A DNA stretch of 64,000 nucleotides. It comes from Limnobacter sp. MED105. GTDB taxonomy: Bacteria; Pseudomonadota; Gammaproteobacteria; Burkholderiales; Burkholderiaceae_B. Each line of letters starts with the position of its first letter. The first letter of the stretch is position 1. The stretch is from NCBI RefSeq assembly GCF_000170915.1, contig NZ_ABCT01000014.1, positions 38,569-102,568 on the forward strand. The letters run 5' to 3'. The notes under the pieces were generated by a model. It saw only the letters and a list, made by a program, of their open reading frames with translations, did not search any database and had not been told where the DNA came from. Below are positions 8,875-18,309 of this stretch, piece after piece. Both the position numbers and the translations under genes were made by a program.

Positions 8875-10572
8875 TTACGCGTTTGAAGGCTCTGGCCGGG
8901 TTTTGATGAGGTCGTGAACGATGGCATCGCTCAATGTGTCTTCCCAGCGGTATACATGTACATCGGGCAGGGCACCCAGCATTTGTTTTTCCTCTTTCGA
9001 GTACGCCTGCACAAAAATCTGAATTGCCGGGTTCAGCATTTTGGCGTTTTCGATCATCTGGCTCAGCCCCGGGGTATCGCCAGTGGCAATAACAAGGCTA
9101 TTTGCGTTGGTGGTGTGCGCTTGAACCAAGGTCACCGGGTCTGCATATTCGCCAGACACGGCAGCCTGTCCATTCTTTCTCAGTTTGGCCACTACTTCAC
9201 GGCTGGTGTCGACAATCACCAACGGTACATTTTTCTTCTTCAGTGATTTCGCAATTTTTTTGCTCAGTTCGGTGTGCCCCACCAGCACCACGTGTTTACC
9301 AAGGTACTTGCCATCCGTTTGCTCAGGCAGTTCTTCCATCGTGTGGCTGCGCGCATTCAAATTGCGAACCCATTGAAAGCGCTGCACCATGTAATCATTT
9401 ATTTTTGGGATTAAAGAGAACACCACCGGGTTCAGGGCAATCGACAAGATTGCACCCGACACCACCAGGCTTTGCACTTGAAGATCCACCAGCCCCAGGT
9501 ACAAACCAAGTCCAATCAGGATGAATGAGAACTCGCCAATTTGTGCAAGGCTGGCCGCAATGACCAAGGCGCTCTTGAGGGGGTATTTGAACAGCAGCAC
9601 CAGTGCTCCGGCGGCCAGCGATTTGCCCAGCACGATGATGGCCACCACGGCGAGTACGCGCAGCGGGTATTCCAGAATAACGTCGAATTGAAACAGCATG
9701 CCCACTGATACAAAAAACAGCACAGCGAAAGCATCGCGCAAAGGCAGGGATTCCTCGGCAGCACGGTGGCTAAGTTCAGATTCCCGCATTACCATGCCTG
9801 CAAAGAAGGCACCCAGTGCGAAAGACACATCAAACAGCCCTGCGGCAACGAAAGCCAAGCTGATGGCCAGTGCAATGACTGAGAGTGTGAACAATTCACG
9901 GGAGCCTGTTTTCGCAATGTGCCAAAGCATCCAGGGAATAACACGCTTGCCCACAACCAGCATCAAACCAACGAAAAGCGCTACCTTCACCAAGGTGAAA
10001 CCAATGTCGAATACCAGGTTGGTTTCCGGGTCCAGGGTTCCGCCTTTCAACAAACCAGCCAGTGGTGGAAGCAAAACCAGAATCAATACCATGGCCAGGT
10101 CTTCAACCACCAGCCAACCTACTGCAATTTGACCGTTTGCACTTGTTAGCATGCCGCGTGCTTCCAGTGCTTTTAGCAACACCACTGTGCTGGCCACTGA
10201 CAAAGCCAAGCCAAACACAAGGCTTTGGCCCATCGGCCAATCCCAGAAATAAGCTACACCCATGCCGAGCAGTGTTGCGGCCGCCATTTGAACAATGGCA
10301 CCGGGCACTGCAATTTTTTTAACAGCCAGTAAATCGTTGAGCGAAAAGTGCATGCCCACACCGAACATCAGAAGCATCACACCGACTTCGGCCAATTGAT
10401 TGGTTAGTGCGGGGTCCGCTACAAAGCCAGGGGTGGCTGGGCCAATCAGGAATCCGGCAACCAAATAACCCAACAAGGCGGGAGCCTTTAGTTTTTCTGC
10501 GATAAAACCGAAGATGAGCGCAAGGCCAAAACCAAATGCCAAGGTGGCAATCAGGGAAACGTCATGGGGCAT
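8875..10572 (-). CDS. YbaL/KefC-type monovalent cation:proton antiporter
   Basis: Inner-membrane CPA2-family transporter exporting K+ or Na+ in exchange for protons. 565 residues: about a dozen membrane helices (residues ~5-395) with the family motif GFLIGPATPGF, then a cytoplasmic TrkA-N/RCK domain (~425-540). The RCK domain normally begins with a Gly-rich G-x-G-x-x-G nucleotide loop. Here the matching residues are V-G432-H-T-E-L-S437, so the second and third glycines are missing and NAD(H) sensing may be lost or altered. The membrane part looks intact, including VVEDLAM. It lies downstream of the hybrid kinase on the same strand, 99 bases apart. YbaL-like rather than KefC from RCK sequence and length. 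Confidence 0.9.
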   Translation of the reverse strand: MPHDVSLIATLAFGFGLALIFGFIAEKLKAPALLGYLVAGFLIGPATPGFVADPALTNQLAEVGVMLLMFGVGMHFSLNDLLAVKKIAVPGAIVQMAAATLLGMGVAYFWDWPMGQSLVFGLALSVASTVVLLKALEARGMLTSANGQIAVGWLVVEDLAMVLILVLLPPLAGLLKGGTLDPETNLVFDIGFTLVKVALFVGLMLVVGKRVIPWMLWHIAKTGSRELFTLSVIALAISLAFVAAGLFDVSFALGAFFAGMVMRESELSHRAAEESLPLRDAFAVLFFVSVGMLFQFDVILEYPLRVLAVVAIIVLGKSLAAGALVLLFKYPLKSALVIAASLAQIGEFSFILIGLGLYLGLVDLQVQSLVVSGAILSIALNPVVFSLIPKINDYMVQRFQWVRNLNARSHTMEELPEQTDGKYLGKHVVLVGHTELSKKIAKSLKKKNVPLVIVDTSREVVAKLRKNGQAAVSGEYADPVTLVQAHTTNANSLVIATGDTPGLSQMIENAKMLNPAIQIFVQAYSKEEKQMLGALPDVHVYRWEDTLSDAIVHDLIKTRPEPSNA

Positions 10573-10671
10573 GATGGGGGCAGTCCTAATGGTATTGTTC
10601 TAATGATAGCAAGTGCGTATGGAACGCACTTACTTCCTAGACCTAGACTTGCCCCTGAAGTTGCGATCGAC

Positions 10672-13600
10672 TTATGGATTTCTGATTGATTGGGCGGATT
10701 GCTGACCTTGAATATCCAACAGTATCCGTATCAAGGTCTCTTTCTTGAATGGCTTGATGACATGTTCACACATGCCTGCATTCAGAATGTCCATGCGGTC
10801 CTGTTCGCTGGCCGACGCAGTCACAGCCACAATCGGCGGCGCAGCATTGCCCAGTTCTTCAAGAATTCTGGCGGTGGCTTCATAGCCGTCCATTTCGGGC
10901 ATTTGCAGGTCCATCAACACCATGTCGTAACGCTCGGTGACACAGGCCTGCACGGCTTCCTTGCCATTTTCTGCAAGGTGCACCTGCGCACCCCATTTTT
11001 TCAGCATTTCCGAGGCCACCATGCGGTTCAGTTTGTGGTCATCCACCACCAGCACGCGCTTGTTCAACATGGGCGGAATGGCAGGCCCGGTGTCCGCAGG
11101 GGCTGGCTGGGTTTGCAATTTCAGTGCTTGTTGGTCTTCAGCCCGAATCTGGAACTCGGGTTCAACGCAATTCACCGTGAAATGGAAGGTTGTACCCAAA
11201 CCTGGCGTACTTTCCACCCAAATTTGACCGCCCATCAGTTCAACCAGATTTTTACAGATCGACAGGCCCAGACCAGCACCGCCATAGCGTCGCGACGAGC
11301 TGTCGTCGACTTGGCTGAAAGGCTGGAAGAGGGCGGCGCACTGTTCCTCGTTCATGCCAATACCGGTGTCCTTCACACTGAACTGCAATTGCTTGCCATC
11401 GGCCACACTTTGTACCTGCAAATGAATGCGTCCCTTTTCGGTGAATTTCAGCGCATTCGAGAGCAGATTGTTCAAAATTTGTGCCAAGCGAAGTCGGTCA
11501 CCTTTCAGGCTGACCGGGCAATTTGCGTCTTTGGAGCAATACAACTGAATGGCTTTTTCTTCAGCTCGGTAAGCAAATAAATCAGTAGCCTTGCTCAATA
11601 CCTGATCAAGCAGAAAACGGCTGTGGCTCAGTTCAAGCTTGTTGGCTTCAACCCTTGAAATATCCAGAATGTCATTCAGCACGTTGAGCAATACATCGGC
11701 GGCAGAGCCAATTTTGCTGAGATAGTCACGTTGCCTGGCCTGCAGGTCTGTGTCTTCCAGCAGTTGCAGCAAGCCCATGATCGCATTCATCGGTGTGCGA
11801 ATTTCATGACTCATATTGGCCAGAAATGCGCCTTTGGCTTTGCTGGCGGCCTCGGCCTGTTGGGTGCGATCGGTCAACACATGGTTGATACGTTCAAGCT
11901 CGCGTTGTTGCGCCTTGAAGTCGGTGATGTTGGTAGAAATCGAGAAGAAGCCCTCAACCTTGCCGTACAGCACGTCCGGAATCAGGTGCACCAACATGTC
12001 GGCATAGCCACCAGACGGCAGTGGTTTTCTGCGCTCAAAGCGCTGCTTTTCGCCTTTCAGTACACCCAGCACATAGTGGTGGTCGTGAATGAACAGTTCT
12101 TCACCCAACACCTTGCGCATGTGTTGCCCGCGCATTTTGTCTGCGGGAATGTTCGACCATTTTTCATGGTTGCGGTTGGCAAAATGACAGCGCAGGTCAG
12201 TGCTCCAGTAAGACACCAATCCAGGCAAACATTCCGACAAGGTTCGCAGAAAATGTTCTCTTTCAATCAATGTGGCTTCATTGCGTTTGCGCTCTGAAAT
12301 GTCCTGGATTTGTGAAATAAAGTAGATCACCCGCCCTTTGTCATTGCGCACAGCCGACACCGAAAGATGAACCCACACCACATGCCCATCTTTGTGTATG
12401 TAGCGTTTTTCAAGTTGATAATTGTGGCGGCGCCCTTTGAGTACATCGCGCACCAAATGGGTGTGTTGCATGGTGTCTTGCGGGTGCGTAATCGCATCAA
12501 AACTAAAGCCCAGCAGCTCTTCTTCGCTGTATCCCAAAATTTCTGAGAGTGCTTTGTTGACCTGTAAAAACTGACCTTTGAAGTCCAGCATCGCCATACC
12601 AATTGCGGCCCATTCAAAGGACGAACGGAAGCGGGCCTCAGCCTCGCGCAGGGCATCTTCAAATTGGCGCTGCACGGTCACATCCACATTCACCCCAATC
12701 ATTCTGAACGGGATACCTTTGGTGTTTCTGTGGGTTTTTGCACGGGCCTGAATGTGGCGAATGCGCCCGTCGCTCGCCCGGCGAATGTTGAAGTTGAATT
12801 GAAAGGTATCCTGGTTTTTCGAGGCCTCTAGCAGCACAGTACCCAGTTTGTTGACATCCTCGGGCACCACATAATGCAACCACTCTTTGTACGACACCAA
12901 TTCTTGCTCATCCTTGACGCCGTAAATTTTCCGCATGGCGCTGTCCCAGCGAATGAATTTGTCCTGGATGTTGTATTCCCAAACCCCAATACCCGCACTC
13001 TCGGTCGCCAGTTGGAAACGTTCGTCATTGAATTGCTGGTCAGCCTTTGCTTTTTCTTTTGCCAACACCTGTTGGGCTTGGTAGGTCATGCTGGCTTTCA
13101 CCATCAGCACCGCCAGAATACAAAATGCCAGGTAACCCAGAAAAAGGCTGATGGTTTGCTCGCGCCATTGTGCCTTCATGGGGGCGGCATCGGCCCAGGT
13201 GATCAGGTACAGAGGAATGGGGGTGTTTAACTGGTCGGAATTGGCCAGCGACAGGCTTGCGAAATAATGGTCTTTGAACAAACCGTGTTCAATTAAATTG
13301 CTCGGGGCTTGGGTGTGATCTGTTTGTGTGCGAAACGATTCGAAGTAGGGTAGCTGCTTGCCTAAAATTTTACCGATCTCGGGTTGCACAAGCAGCACTG
13401 TGCCGTCTTTAAAGGCAATGCCACTGCGCATGTGGTCGCCCAGTTGAAGCGAAGCCACCTTGCGTTCCAGATACCGGGCATTGAGCCTGCCCTGAATAAC
13501 ACCGAGCATTTCACCCTGCGTGTCTTTGATCTGGTAGTTGATCACCAGTACCAATTGGCCGTTGGTATTGAAAGAGTTTGAAAAAGAAACGAGCCTTTCG

Positions 13601-14058
13601 TTGTGCAAAAGTCTTGCATTGGGTGTGAAAGTGGCTTGAGTGTTGGTCAAGTCACGGTCCACTCCGGTTTGCCCCACGATGTTGCCGACCGAATCTCGGG
13701 CCACGATGTTATCCATGGAGGGCAGCGCACTTTTCAGCAATTCAAGGCGCTTGTGAATGTAGTTGCCGTTGTTGATGTCAATGTTGTCTGCCAGCTGCAG
13801 GGTGGCTTCATCAAATGACCGAACAATTGCACTGAACTCGTCGTGCAAAATATCGTGAAGCAATCGAAGCTGGGTTCGTGTGTTTTGTTCAGCCGAGTCA
13901 TTGATGCGACGCAGGTCAGCAGCGGCCATTGCAAGCAATGCAAGGCCGAGCACGCAGAGCATCGCTCCGGCGAGAATCCATTGATATCGGATTTTGCTAG
14001 TAGTCACCTGATACGACCTGTGGCAAGTGGAAAAAATTAAGCTGATTGTTCGGGGCAT
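10672..14058 (-). CDS. Hybrid sensor histidine kinase (Cache-like, 3 PAS, HK, receiver)
   Basis: Membrane-bound two-component sensor of 1128 residues. Membrane helix ~27-47; large periplasmic region ~50-300 of Cache type; second helix ~303-322; three PAS/PAC modules at ~345-465, ~472-590 and ~605-715; HisKA domain with phospho-accepting His751 in FLANMSHEIRTPMN; HATPase with N box NNLLSNALKF, G1 DTGIGM and G2 GGAGLGLSI; receiver domain with DD at 1006-1007 and acceptor Asp1050 in VLMDLQMPEMDG. No Hpt domain or separate response regulator is adjacent, so its partner is elsewhere. The start may be ATG 14058, after GGGG, or the in-frame GTG at 14007; both keep all domains. Confidence 0.95.
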   Translation of the reverse strand: MPRTISLIFSTCHRSYQVTTSKIRYQWILAGAMLCVLGLALLAMAAADLRRINDSAEQNTRTQLRLLHDILHDEFSAIVRSFDEATLQLADNIDINNGNYIHKRLELLKSALPSMDNIVARDSVGNIVGQTGVDRDLTNTQATFTPNARLLHNERLVSFSNSFNTNGQLVLVINYQIKDTQGEMLGVIQGRLNARYLERKVASLQLGDHMRSGIAFKDGTVLLVQPEIGKILGKQLPYFESFRTQTDHTQAPSNLIEHGLFKDHYFASLSLANSDQLNTPIPLYLITWADAAPMKAQWREQTISLFLGYLAFCILAVLMVKASMTYQAQQVLAKEKAKADQQFNDERFQLATESAGIGVWEYNIQDKFIRWDSAMRKIYGVKDEQELVSYKEWLHYVVPEDVNKLGTVLLEASKNQDTFQFNFNIRRASDGRIRHIQARAKTHRNTKGIPFRMIGVNVDVTVQRQFEDALREAEARFRSSFEWAAIGMAMLDFKGQFLQVNKALSEILGYSEEELLGFSFDAITHPQDTMQHTHLVRDVLKGRRHNYQLEKRYIHKDGHVVWVHLSVSAVRNDKGRVIYFISQIQDISERKRNEATLIEREHFLRTLSECLPGLVSYWSTDLRCHFANRNHEKWSNIPADKMRGQHMRKVLGEELFIHDHHYVLGVLKGEKQRFERRKPLPSGGYADMLVHLIPDVLYGKVEGFFSISTNITDFKAQQRELERINHVLTDRTQQAEAASKAKGAFLANMSHEIRTPMNAIMGLLQLLEDTDLQARQRDYLSKIGSAADVLLNVLNDILDISRVEANKLELSHSRFLLDQVLSKATDLFAYRAEEKAIQLYCSKDANCPVSLKGDRLRLAQILNNLLSNALKFTEKGRIHLQVQSVADGKQLQFSVKDTGIGMNEEQCAALFQPFSQVDDSSSRRYGGAGLGLSICKNLVELMGGQIWVESTPGLGTTFHFTVNCVEPEFQIRAEDQQALKLQTQPAPADTGPAIPPMLNKRVLVVDDHKLNRMVASEMLKKWGAQVHLAENGKEAVQACVTERYDMVLMDLQMPEMDGYEATARILEELGNAAPPIVAVTASASEQDRMDILNAGMCEHVIKPFKKETLIRILLDIQGQQSAQSIRNP

Positions 14059-14144
14059 ATCACCCCACAGCTATTTTGTTACAGCCGCCTGCGCATCAAT
14101 TGGTGGATTAAAGGGGCCTTTCCGCGGTTTATTCCCCTCAAGTT

Positions 14145-15047
14145 TCAGGTGTTCCAGTAAGACTCAATGCTGTAGCGGTGCTTGAGAAAATCGATCCACA
14201 AGCGTACGCGCAAGGGCAAGTGCTTCCTTTGGGGGAATACCGCATAAATTGCATTGGGTGGTGCAATAAAATCATCCAGCACAGTCACAAGGCTGCCACT
14301 GCGCAAATATTGTTGTACTTCCCAACGGCTGCGCCAGGCCAGGCCTGCATCGTTCAATACCCAATCGAGAATAGATGAGCCGTCGTTACATGCCAGGTTG
14401 CCACTTACCCGGATTGGGGTGGCTTCACCGTTTATGGTGAACAGCCAGCCACTTGGTGCGCCCGAGCTTACCAAATTCAAACAGTTGTGTTTGGCCAGTT
14501 CCAGTGGGTGTTGCGGGCTGCCATGCCGTTGAAGGTAGGTGGGGGTCGCAACCACCAGCCGCTGATTGTCAGCCAGTTTCACTCCTACCAGGCTGGAGTC
14601 TGGCAAGACACCAATTCTCACTGCGCAGTCGATGTTTTCGTTGAGCAAATCAACAACGCGATCAGACAAATCCAGTGATACCGTGACCTCCGGGTGTTCA
14701 CGTACAAAATCATGCACCAAGGGGGCCACATGCTGCCTACCAAACCCGCCGGGGGCAGACACTCGCAGGTGGCCACTGGCTTTGATGCCACCCAGGCTTA
14801 CGCTGGCCTCAGCGTTGGATAGATCGTTCAATATTCGCTGGCAATCCTCGAGGAACGCCGAGCCTTCATAGGTCAGGTTCAAGGTTCGGGTTGTGCGCAG
14901 CAAAAGCTTCACCCCGAGTCGCTCTTCCAGTGCATCCAGCCGCCTGCTGATTACGGCCGGTGCTACACCTTCTTCTCTGGCTGCGGCCGAAAGGCTGCCC
15001 TTGGTGGCCACTGCGGCAAAGGTGGTGATTTGTTTAAAGTGATCCAT
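14145..15047 (-). CDS. LysR-family transcriptional regulator
   Basis: 300-residue DNA-binding regulator. The N-terminal winged helix-turn-helix (FAAVATKGSLSAAAREEGVAPAVISRRL) and the helix leading to LLLRTTRTLNLT are typical of the LysR subgroup near DhcR/CrgA. The C-terminal ~210 residues form the effector-binding domain. It is divergent from the haloacid dehalogenase gene with 103 bases between starts, the standard arrangement for a LysR regulator and its target. A 14-base palindrome in that gap may be its binding site. The inducer is unknown; a halogenated or hydroxy acid is a reasonable guess from the neighbour only. Confidence 0.93.
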   Translation of the reverse strand: MDHFKQITTFAAVATKGSLSAAAREEGVAPAVISRRLDALEERLGVKLLLRTTRTLNLTYEGSAFLEDCQRILNDLSNAEASVSLGGIKASGHLRVSAPGGFGRQHVAPLVHDFVREHPEVTVSLDLSDRVVDLLNENIDCAVRIGVLPDSSLVGVKLADNQRLVVATPTYLQRHGSPQHPLELAKHNCLNLVSSGAPSGWLFTINGEATPIRVSGNLACNDGSSILDWVLNDAGLAWRSRWEVQQYLRSGSLVTVLDDFIAPPNAIYAVFPQRKHLPLRVRLWIDFLKHRYSIESYWNT

Positions 15048-15073
15048 GCTTTTGCTTAAAAGGTAAAAATGTC

Positions 15074-15087
15074 TTCAATTAATTGAA
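15074..15087. promoter_or_regulatory. Palindrome in lysR/dehalogenase gap, possible LysR box
   Basis: TTCAATTAATTGAA is a perfect 14-base inverted repeat, 27 bases before the LysR start and 64 before the dehalogenase start. It fits the T-N11-A form of LysR-type operators. Confidence 0.45.
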
Positions 15088-15150
15088 AGAGTACGGTGGT
15101 TTTATTCAATAAACTAGAGATTACTTAATTTGTATGCCGAGGTATAAGGA

Positions 15151-15819
15151 ATGGCGACTCCCAAATTGGTACTTTTCGATGCGTATGGCACCTTGTTTGA
15201 TGTGTATTCCGTCTCAAGCACTGCTGAGCAAATCTTTCCCGGGCAAGGCGCTGCACTTTCAGTGCTTTGGCGTGACAAACAGATTGAATACACACGCCTG
15301 CGTGCCATGGCGGGTCGATACAAGCCTTTTTGGGATATCACCATTGATGCTTTGCGCTACGCCTGCGAAGCGCTAAAACTTGACTTGACTGAGGAACGGC
15401 AGCGCAGGTTGCTGAATGTGTACTCAAGCCTGGCTGCTTATCCCGAAAACAGGGCGGTGTTGCAGGCGCTGAAGAACCGGGGCATCAAAACTGCAATCCT
15501 GTCCAACGGCAATACAGAAATGCTGAACGTGGCTGTGCGTGGGGCGAACTTTCAGGACTTGCTCGATGCCGTGTTGTCGGTCGATTCACTGCAAACCTTC
15601 AAAATTCACAGCTCCGTCTATCAAATGGGCTTGAATCATTTTGGTGTTACTGCCGCTGAAACCTTGTTCGTATCCAGCAATTGCTGGGATGCCTGCGGTG
15701 CCACCTGGTTTGGTTTGCCAACCCTGTGGGTAAACCGTGCTGGTTTGCCTCTTGAAAGACTGGATGTTAAACCCATGGCCATGGGTCAGAATTTGAATGA
15801 TGTTTTATCCCTCGTATGA
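15151..15819 (+). CDS. (S)-2-haloacid dehalogenase, HAD type II
   Basis: Hydrolyses the carbon-halogen bond of L-2-haloalkanoic acids to give the D-2-hydroxy acid; cytoplasmic HAD-superfamily enzyme. 222 residues, normal length. Positions match the numbering known for Pseudomonas L-DEX: nucleophile Asp10 (FDAYGT), Thr14, Arg41, Ser118 (LSNGN), Lys151, Tyr157, Ser175, Asn177 and Asp180 (VSSNCWDACGA) are all present at identical residue numbers. This strongly favours a true dehalogenase over a generic phosphatase. Residues after Lys151 read IHSSVY where PHPRVY is usual. A short hairpin (15808-15823) spans the stop codon. Probably controlled by the divergent LysR gene. Confidence 0.92.
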   Translation: MATPKLVLFDAYGTLFDVYSVSSTAEQIFPGQGAALSVLWRDKQIEYTRLRAMAGRYKPFWDITIDALRYACEALKLDLTEERQRRLLNVYSSLAAYPENRAVLQALKNRGIKTAILSNGNTEMLNVAVRGANFQDLLDAVLSVDSLQTFKIHSSVYQMGLNHFGVTAAETLFVSSNCWDACGATWFGLPTLWVNRAGLPLERLDVKPMAMGQNLNDVLSLV

Positions 15820-15920
15820 GGGAGTGATTGTCCTGATTTTTGCCAGCTGTTTCGATTCGTGTCACCGTAATAAAAAAACACTGTCAGTCCTTGTCTTGAA
15901 TTCAAGAAAAGGAAGTAGTA

Positions 15921-17789
15921 ATGGCTGGCCCCCCACCCTTGGTCTCAACCGGTTTAAGCGCTGTTGCGCCTGCTGAATTACTGTACTCGCCCGATAAAGA
16001 CGATTTCTCCTTGCAAAACTGCCGGGCTCACGTCATTCGGAAAGCCAACTACAAATCGCCGGGCAATGGGCAACTGGTGTGCAAGGGTCGACAATCCAGG
16101 CTCCGGGCCTGGGTTGAAGGCAACAACGCGGATGCCCGCTATCATCGAGCTGCCTATGAAAGTAGCCAGCGAATTTCTTCAGCAATTGTCTCGCAGCGGT
16201 ACAAAAGTGAGCTCGAAGGCAAGCCAGTGGATATCTCCGGTAGCGAGTTGATCAAAGCGCGTTTTTATCGACAAGACAATTTGCGGTTTAACCCGCAGTT
16301 GAGCCATCCCAGGTTTGGTTTGTCCAAGCAGGATCAACATGCAGTCAAACTCTCCCGTTGGGCCCACTACGCCAACGGTGTCACCGAGTTGGGCGCAGCA
16401 CCCACCGGGTTGTTGCTCAAAGTCAGCAAAATATGGTTCACGCCAAAGCACGATGACAAAGCATTCACAAGCCAATTGCGTGTTCTGGCTGCCTTGCCTG
16501 TGGTTGCCGGCGTAGTGGCATTGTTCTCCCGTGGGGTGTTTGGCGAGGGTTTGGGCAGGGCGTTCAACAATGTGAAACAAGCCCTACAAACCGATTTGCG
16601 GGCGCTGGCCTGCAGCTTCAGCGCCATATCCGCAGTGTCTGCTCTGGTTTCGCTGGCTCTCGGGGCTGGCAGTTGCATGACAGGCTCCAAGTTGCGCTTG
16701 AGCAGTGCGGTCACAGGCCTTATACAGTTCAACAAAGACAAGCATTTGCACCGCATTTATGTGTTGTTGAACGATGTGAAAGACAAACCCGATGCAGTCT
16801 CCTTGCTCGCAAGGGCTTTGTGTCAAAAAATTGGCCGTCACTATTGCATGGCAGAAGGGGTTCCAATTCTTCTCAATCGTTTGTTAGGCAATGTTCATGC
16901 TGGCCCAAGCGAAATAGAAATCAAGCAAGCCATTGAAAGGACGATCGGGTCTTACCTTACGGAGTTCAGCCCCACCGGCAGCACGAAGGGACGCTTTCTG
17001 GACCCCAGGGCTGACAAGTCTGAATTATTGGCCCGCGAGAATCACCTTCTTGCTTTGACCAATCTGGTTGAGCATTCTGCCGTGCATGCAGATCCGCACG
17101 AGAACTATATGGATATGCGCCACCACATTGAAAATGGAGCGGAAGGTTTGCGACAGAGTGTTTTGGAGGGCTCGGGCAGTTTACTTAGTGTGCTCGGTTT
17201 CGCCCGCAGGGAGAAAAAGGATATGTCCGCCGGGCAAAAGCAAGCGGCGACAAGTTTGCGCTACGGTGCGGAGAACATGTTGAACCAGGCCCATCAATAT
17301 GGGCCCGTGACCCGAGGTTTGGCGAAGTGCTCAGAGGGCTTGCGGGTATTTAATCATGGGGTCCTGTTGTCTTTGAACTATCAGCTAACCCGCCCAATCG
17401 CAAAGTTGGCGGGGTATATCACCGAGATGGCGTTAAAAAGGCCCAATTCCCGGGTAACAAGCTTCAGCATTGGTAGGGCCGTTGCCAGTTCTATTTGGGC
17501 GGCCGTGGACGCATTTCTGATATTGTCGCTCGCTTCTGGCAACGGCATTGCCTTTGGCGGGCCCGAGGCTGCGACCAAGGTCAAATTTCCGCTGAACATA
17601 CCATTTGGGTCGATCAGCCTGGGAATTTCCATCATCAGCACCGCGGCGCAAATGCTTCTGGTGGCCATACCGGCTGCAATTTTGATGGGGGCAGCGAAGG
17701 TTGCATGCTCTATTGAAGGGTGGAATGGGAATGTGGCGCGACCACTGGAATTGACCGGCAGCCGCCGAAGGCCTTTGGCCTGGGCTTGA
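15921..17789 (+). CDS. Unknown 622-residue protein with membrane segments
   Basis: I do not recognise this protein. A good ribosome-binding site (AAGGAAG) precedes ATG 15921. There is no signal peptide. Hydrophobic stretches lie at about residues 188-206 (VLAALPVVAGVVALF), 228-250 (ALACSFSAISAVSALVSLALGAG), 519-541 and 563-596, in two pairs separated by ~270 soluble residues that are rich in Leu, His and Arg. Two hydrophobic hairpins in an otherwise soluble protein are seen in some secreted effectors and translocators, but no secretion genes are nearby, so this is speculation. It stands alone, 101 bases after the dehalogenase, and ends at a bidirectional terminator shared with cspA. Confidence 0.7.
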   Translation: MAGPPPLVSTGLSAVAPAELLYSPDKDDFSLQNCRAHVIRKANYKSPGNGQLVCKGRQSRLRAWVEGNNADARYHRAAYESSQRISSAIVSQRYKSELEGKPVDISGSELIKARFYRQDNLRFNPQLSHPRFGLSKQDQHAVKLSRWAHYANGVTELGAAPTGLLLKVSKIWFTPKHDDKAFTSQLRVLAALPVVAGVVALFSRGVFGEGLGRAFNNVKQALQTDLRALACSFSAISAVSALVSLALGAGSCMTGSKLRLSSAVTGLIQFNKDKHLHRIYVLLNDVKDKPDAVSLLARALCQKIGRHYCMAEGVPILLNRLLGNVHAGPSEIEIKQAIERTIGSYLTEFSPTGSTKGRFLDPRADKSELLARENHLLALTNLVEHSAVHADPHENYMDMRHHIENGAEGLRQSVLEGSGSLLSVLGFARREKKDMSAGQKQAATSLRYGAENMLNQAHQYGPVTRGLAKCSEGLRVFNHGVLLSLNYQLTRPIAKLAGYITEMALKRPNSRVTSFSIGRAVASSIWAAVDAFLILSLASGNGIAFGGPEAATKVKFPLNIPFGSISLGISIISTAAQMLLVAIPAAILMGAAKVACSIEGWNGNVARPLELTGSRRRPLAWA

Positions 17790-17800
17790 AACAACAGGCG

Positions 17801-17826
17801 TAAAAAAAGCCGCCCTAGGGCGGCTT
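17801..17826. terminator. Palindromic terminator between unknown gene and cspA
   Basis: AAGCCGCCCTAGGGCGGCTT (17807-17826) is a perfect 20-base palindrome. On the minus strand it is followed by a run of seven Ts, making a strong terminator for the cold-shock gene. It lies 17 bases after the stop of the plus-strand gene and may stop both. Confidence 0.85.
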
Positions 17827-17845
17827 CTTCACGTAGACGCGAGTA

Positions 17846-18055
17846 TTACAGCGCTGTTACGTTTTCAGCTTGTGGGCCTTTCTGACCTTGAGTCACAGTG
17901 AAAGACACTTTCTGGCCTTCAGCCAAGGTTTTGAAGCCGTTGCCCTGAATGGCGCTGAAGTGTACGAACACGTCAGGACCGTTTTCACGGGAAATGAAGC
18001 CAAAGCCTTTGGATTCGTTGAAAAATTTAACTTGACCGGTTACGGTATCAGACAT
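17846..18055 (-). CDS. cspA: CspA-family cold-shock protein
   Basis: Small RNA/single-stranded DNA chaperone that melts mRNA structure. 69 residues, the usual size, forming one five-stranded cold-shock domain. The RNP1 motif KGFGFI and RNP2 motif VFVHFSAI are intact. I chose the ATG at 18055 because the protein begins [12 protein letters not shown] like other family members and AGGAT lies upstream; the frame stays open to 18172 but that extension is unlike any Csp. The long divergent gap to the next gene could hold a structured leader. Whether it is cold-induced or constitutive cannot be told. Confidence 0.95.
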   Translation of the reverse strand: MSDTVTGQVKFFNESKGFGFISRENGPDVFVHFSAIQGNGFKTLAEGQKVSFTVTQGQKGPQAENVTAL

Positions 18056-18309
18056 AGCAATATCCTGGATTTCTGAATTGAACAAAATAGCTAAAAAACT
18101 GGGTGAAATTCGAGAAACAGAACTATTGCTTAAGCGGTTTGCCTGAATTGAACTGACCTGAAGTAGCGCCAAATTTTTTTTGCTGAAGTCAGTTTAGGCT
18201 TTTCCTGAGGCTTGTCAAGCAACATTTTCAGTTCGGTCACCTTTTCTTCATATTTCTTTTATAGCTCTGTCACATGCAGTCCGTACATTTCGTGTCATCG
18301 AAATGACAA
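18056..18309. other. Divergent intergenic region cspA / olsB-like gene
   Basis: 254 bases without a gene. It must carry the promoters of both genes, and cold-shock genes commonly have 100-200 base leaders. A small perfect hairpin, TGTCAT-CGAA-ATGACA (18293-18308), ends one base before the annotated start of the acyltransferase. No firm promoter hexamers were identified. Confidence 0.5.
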
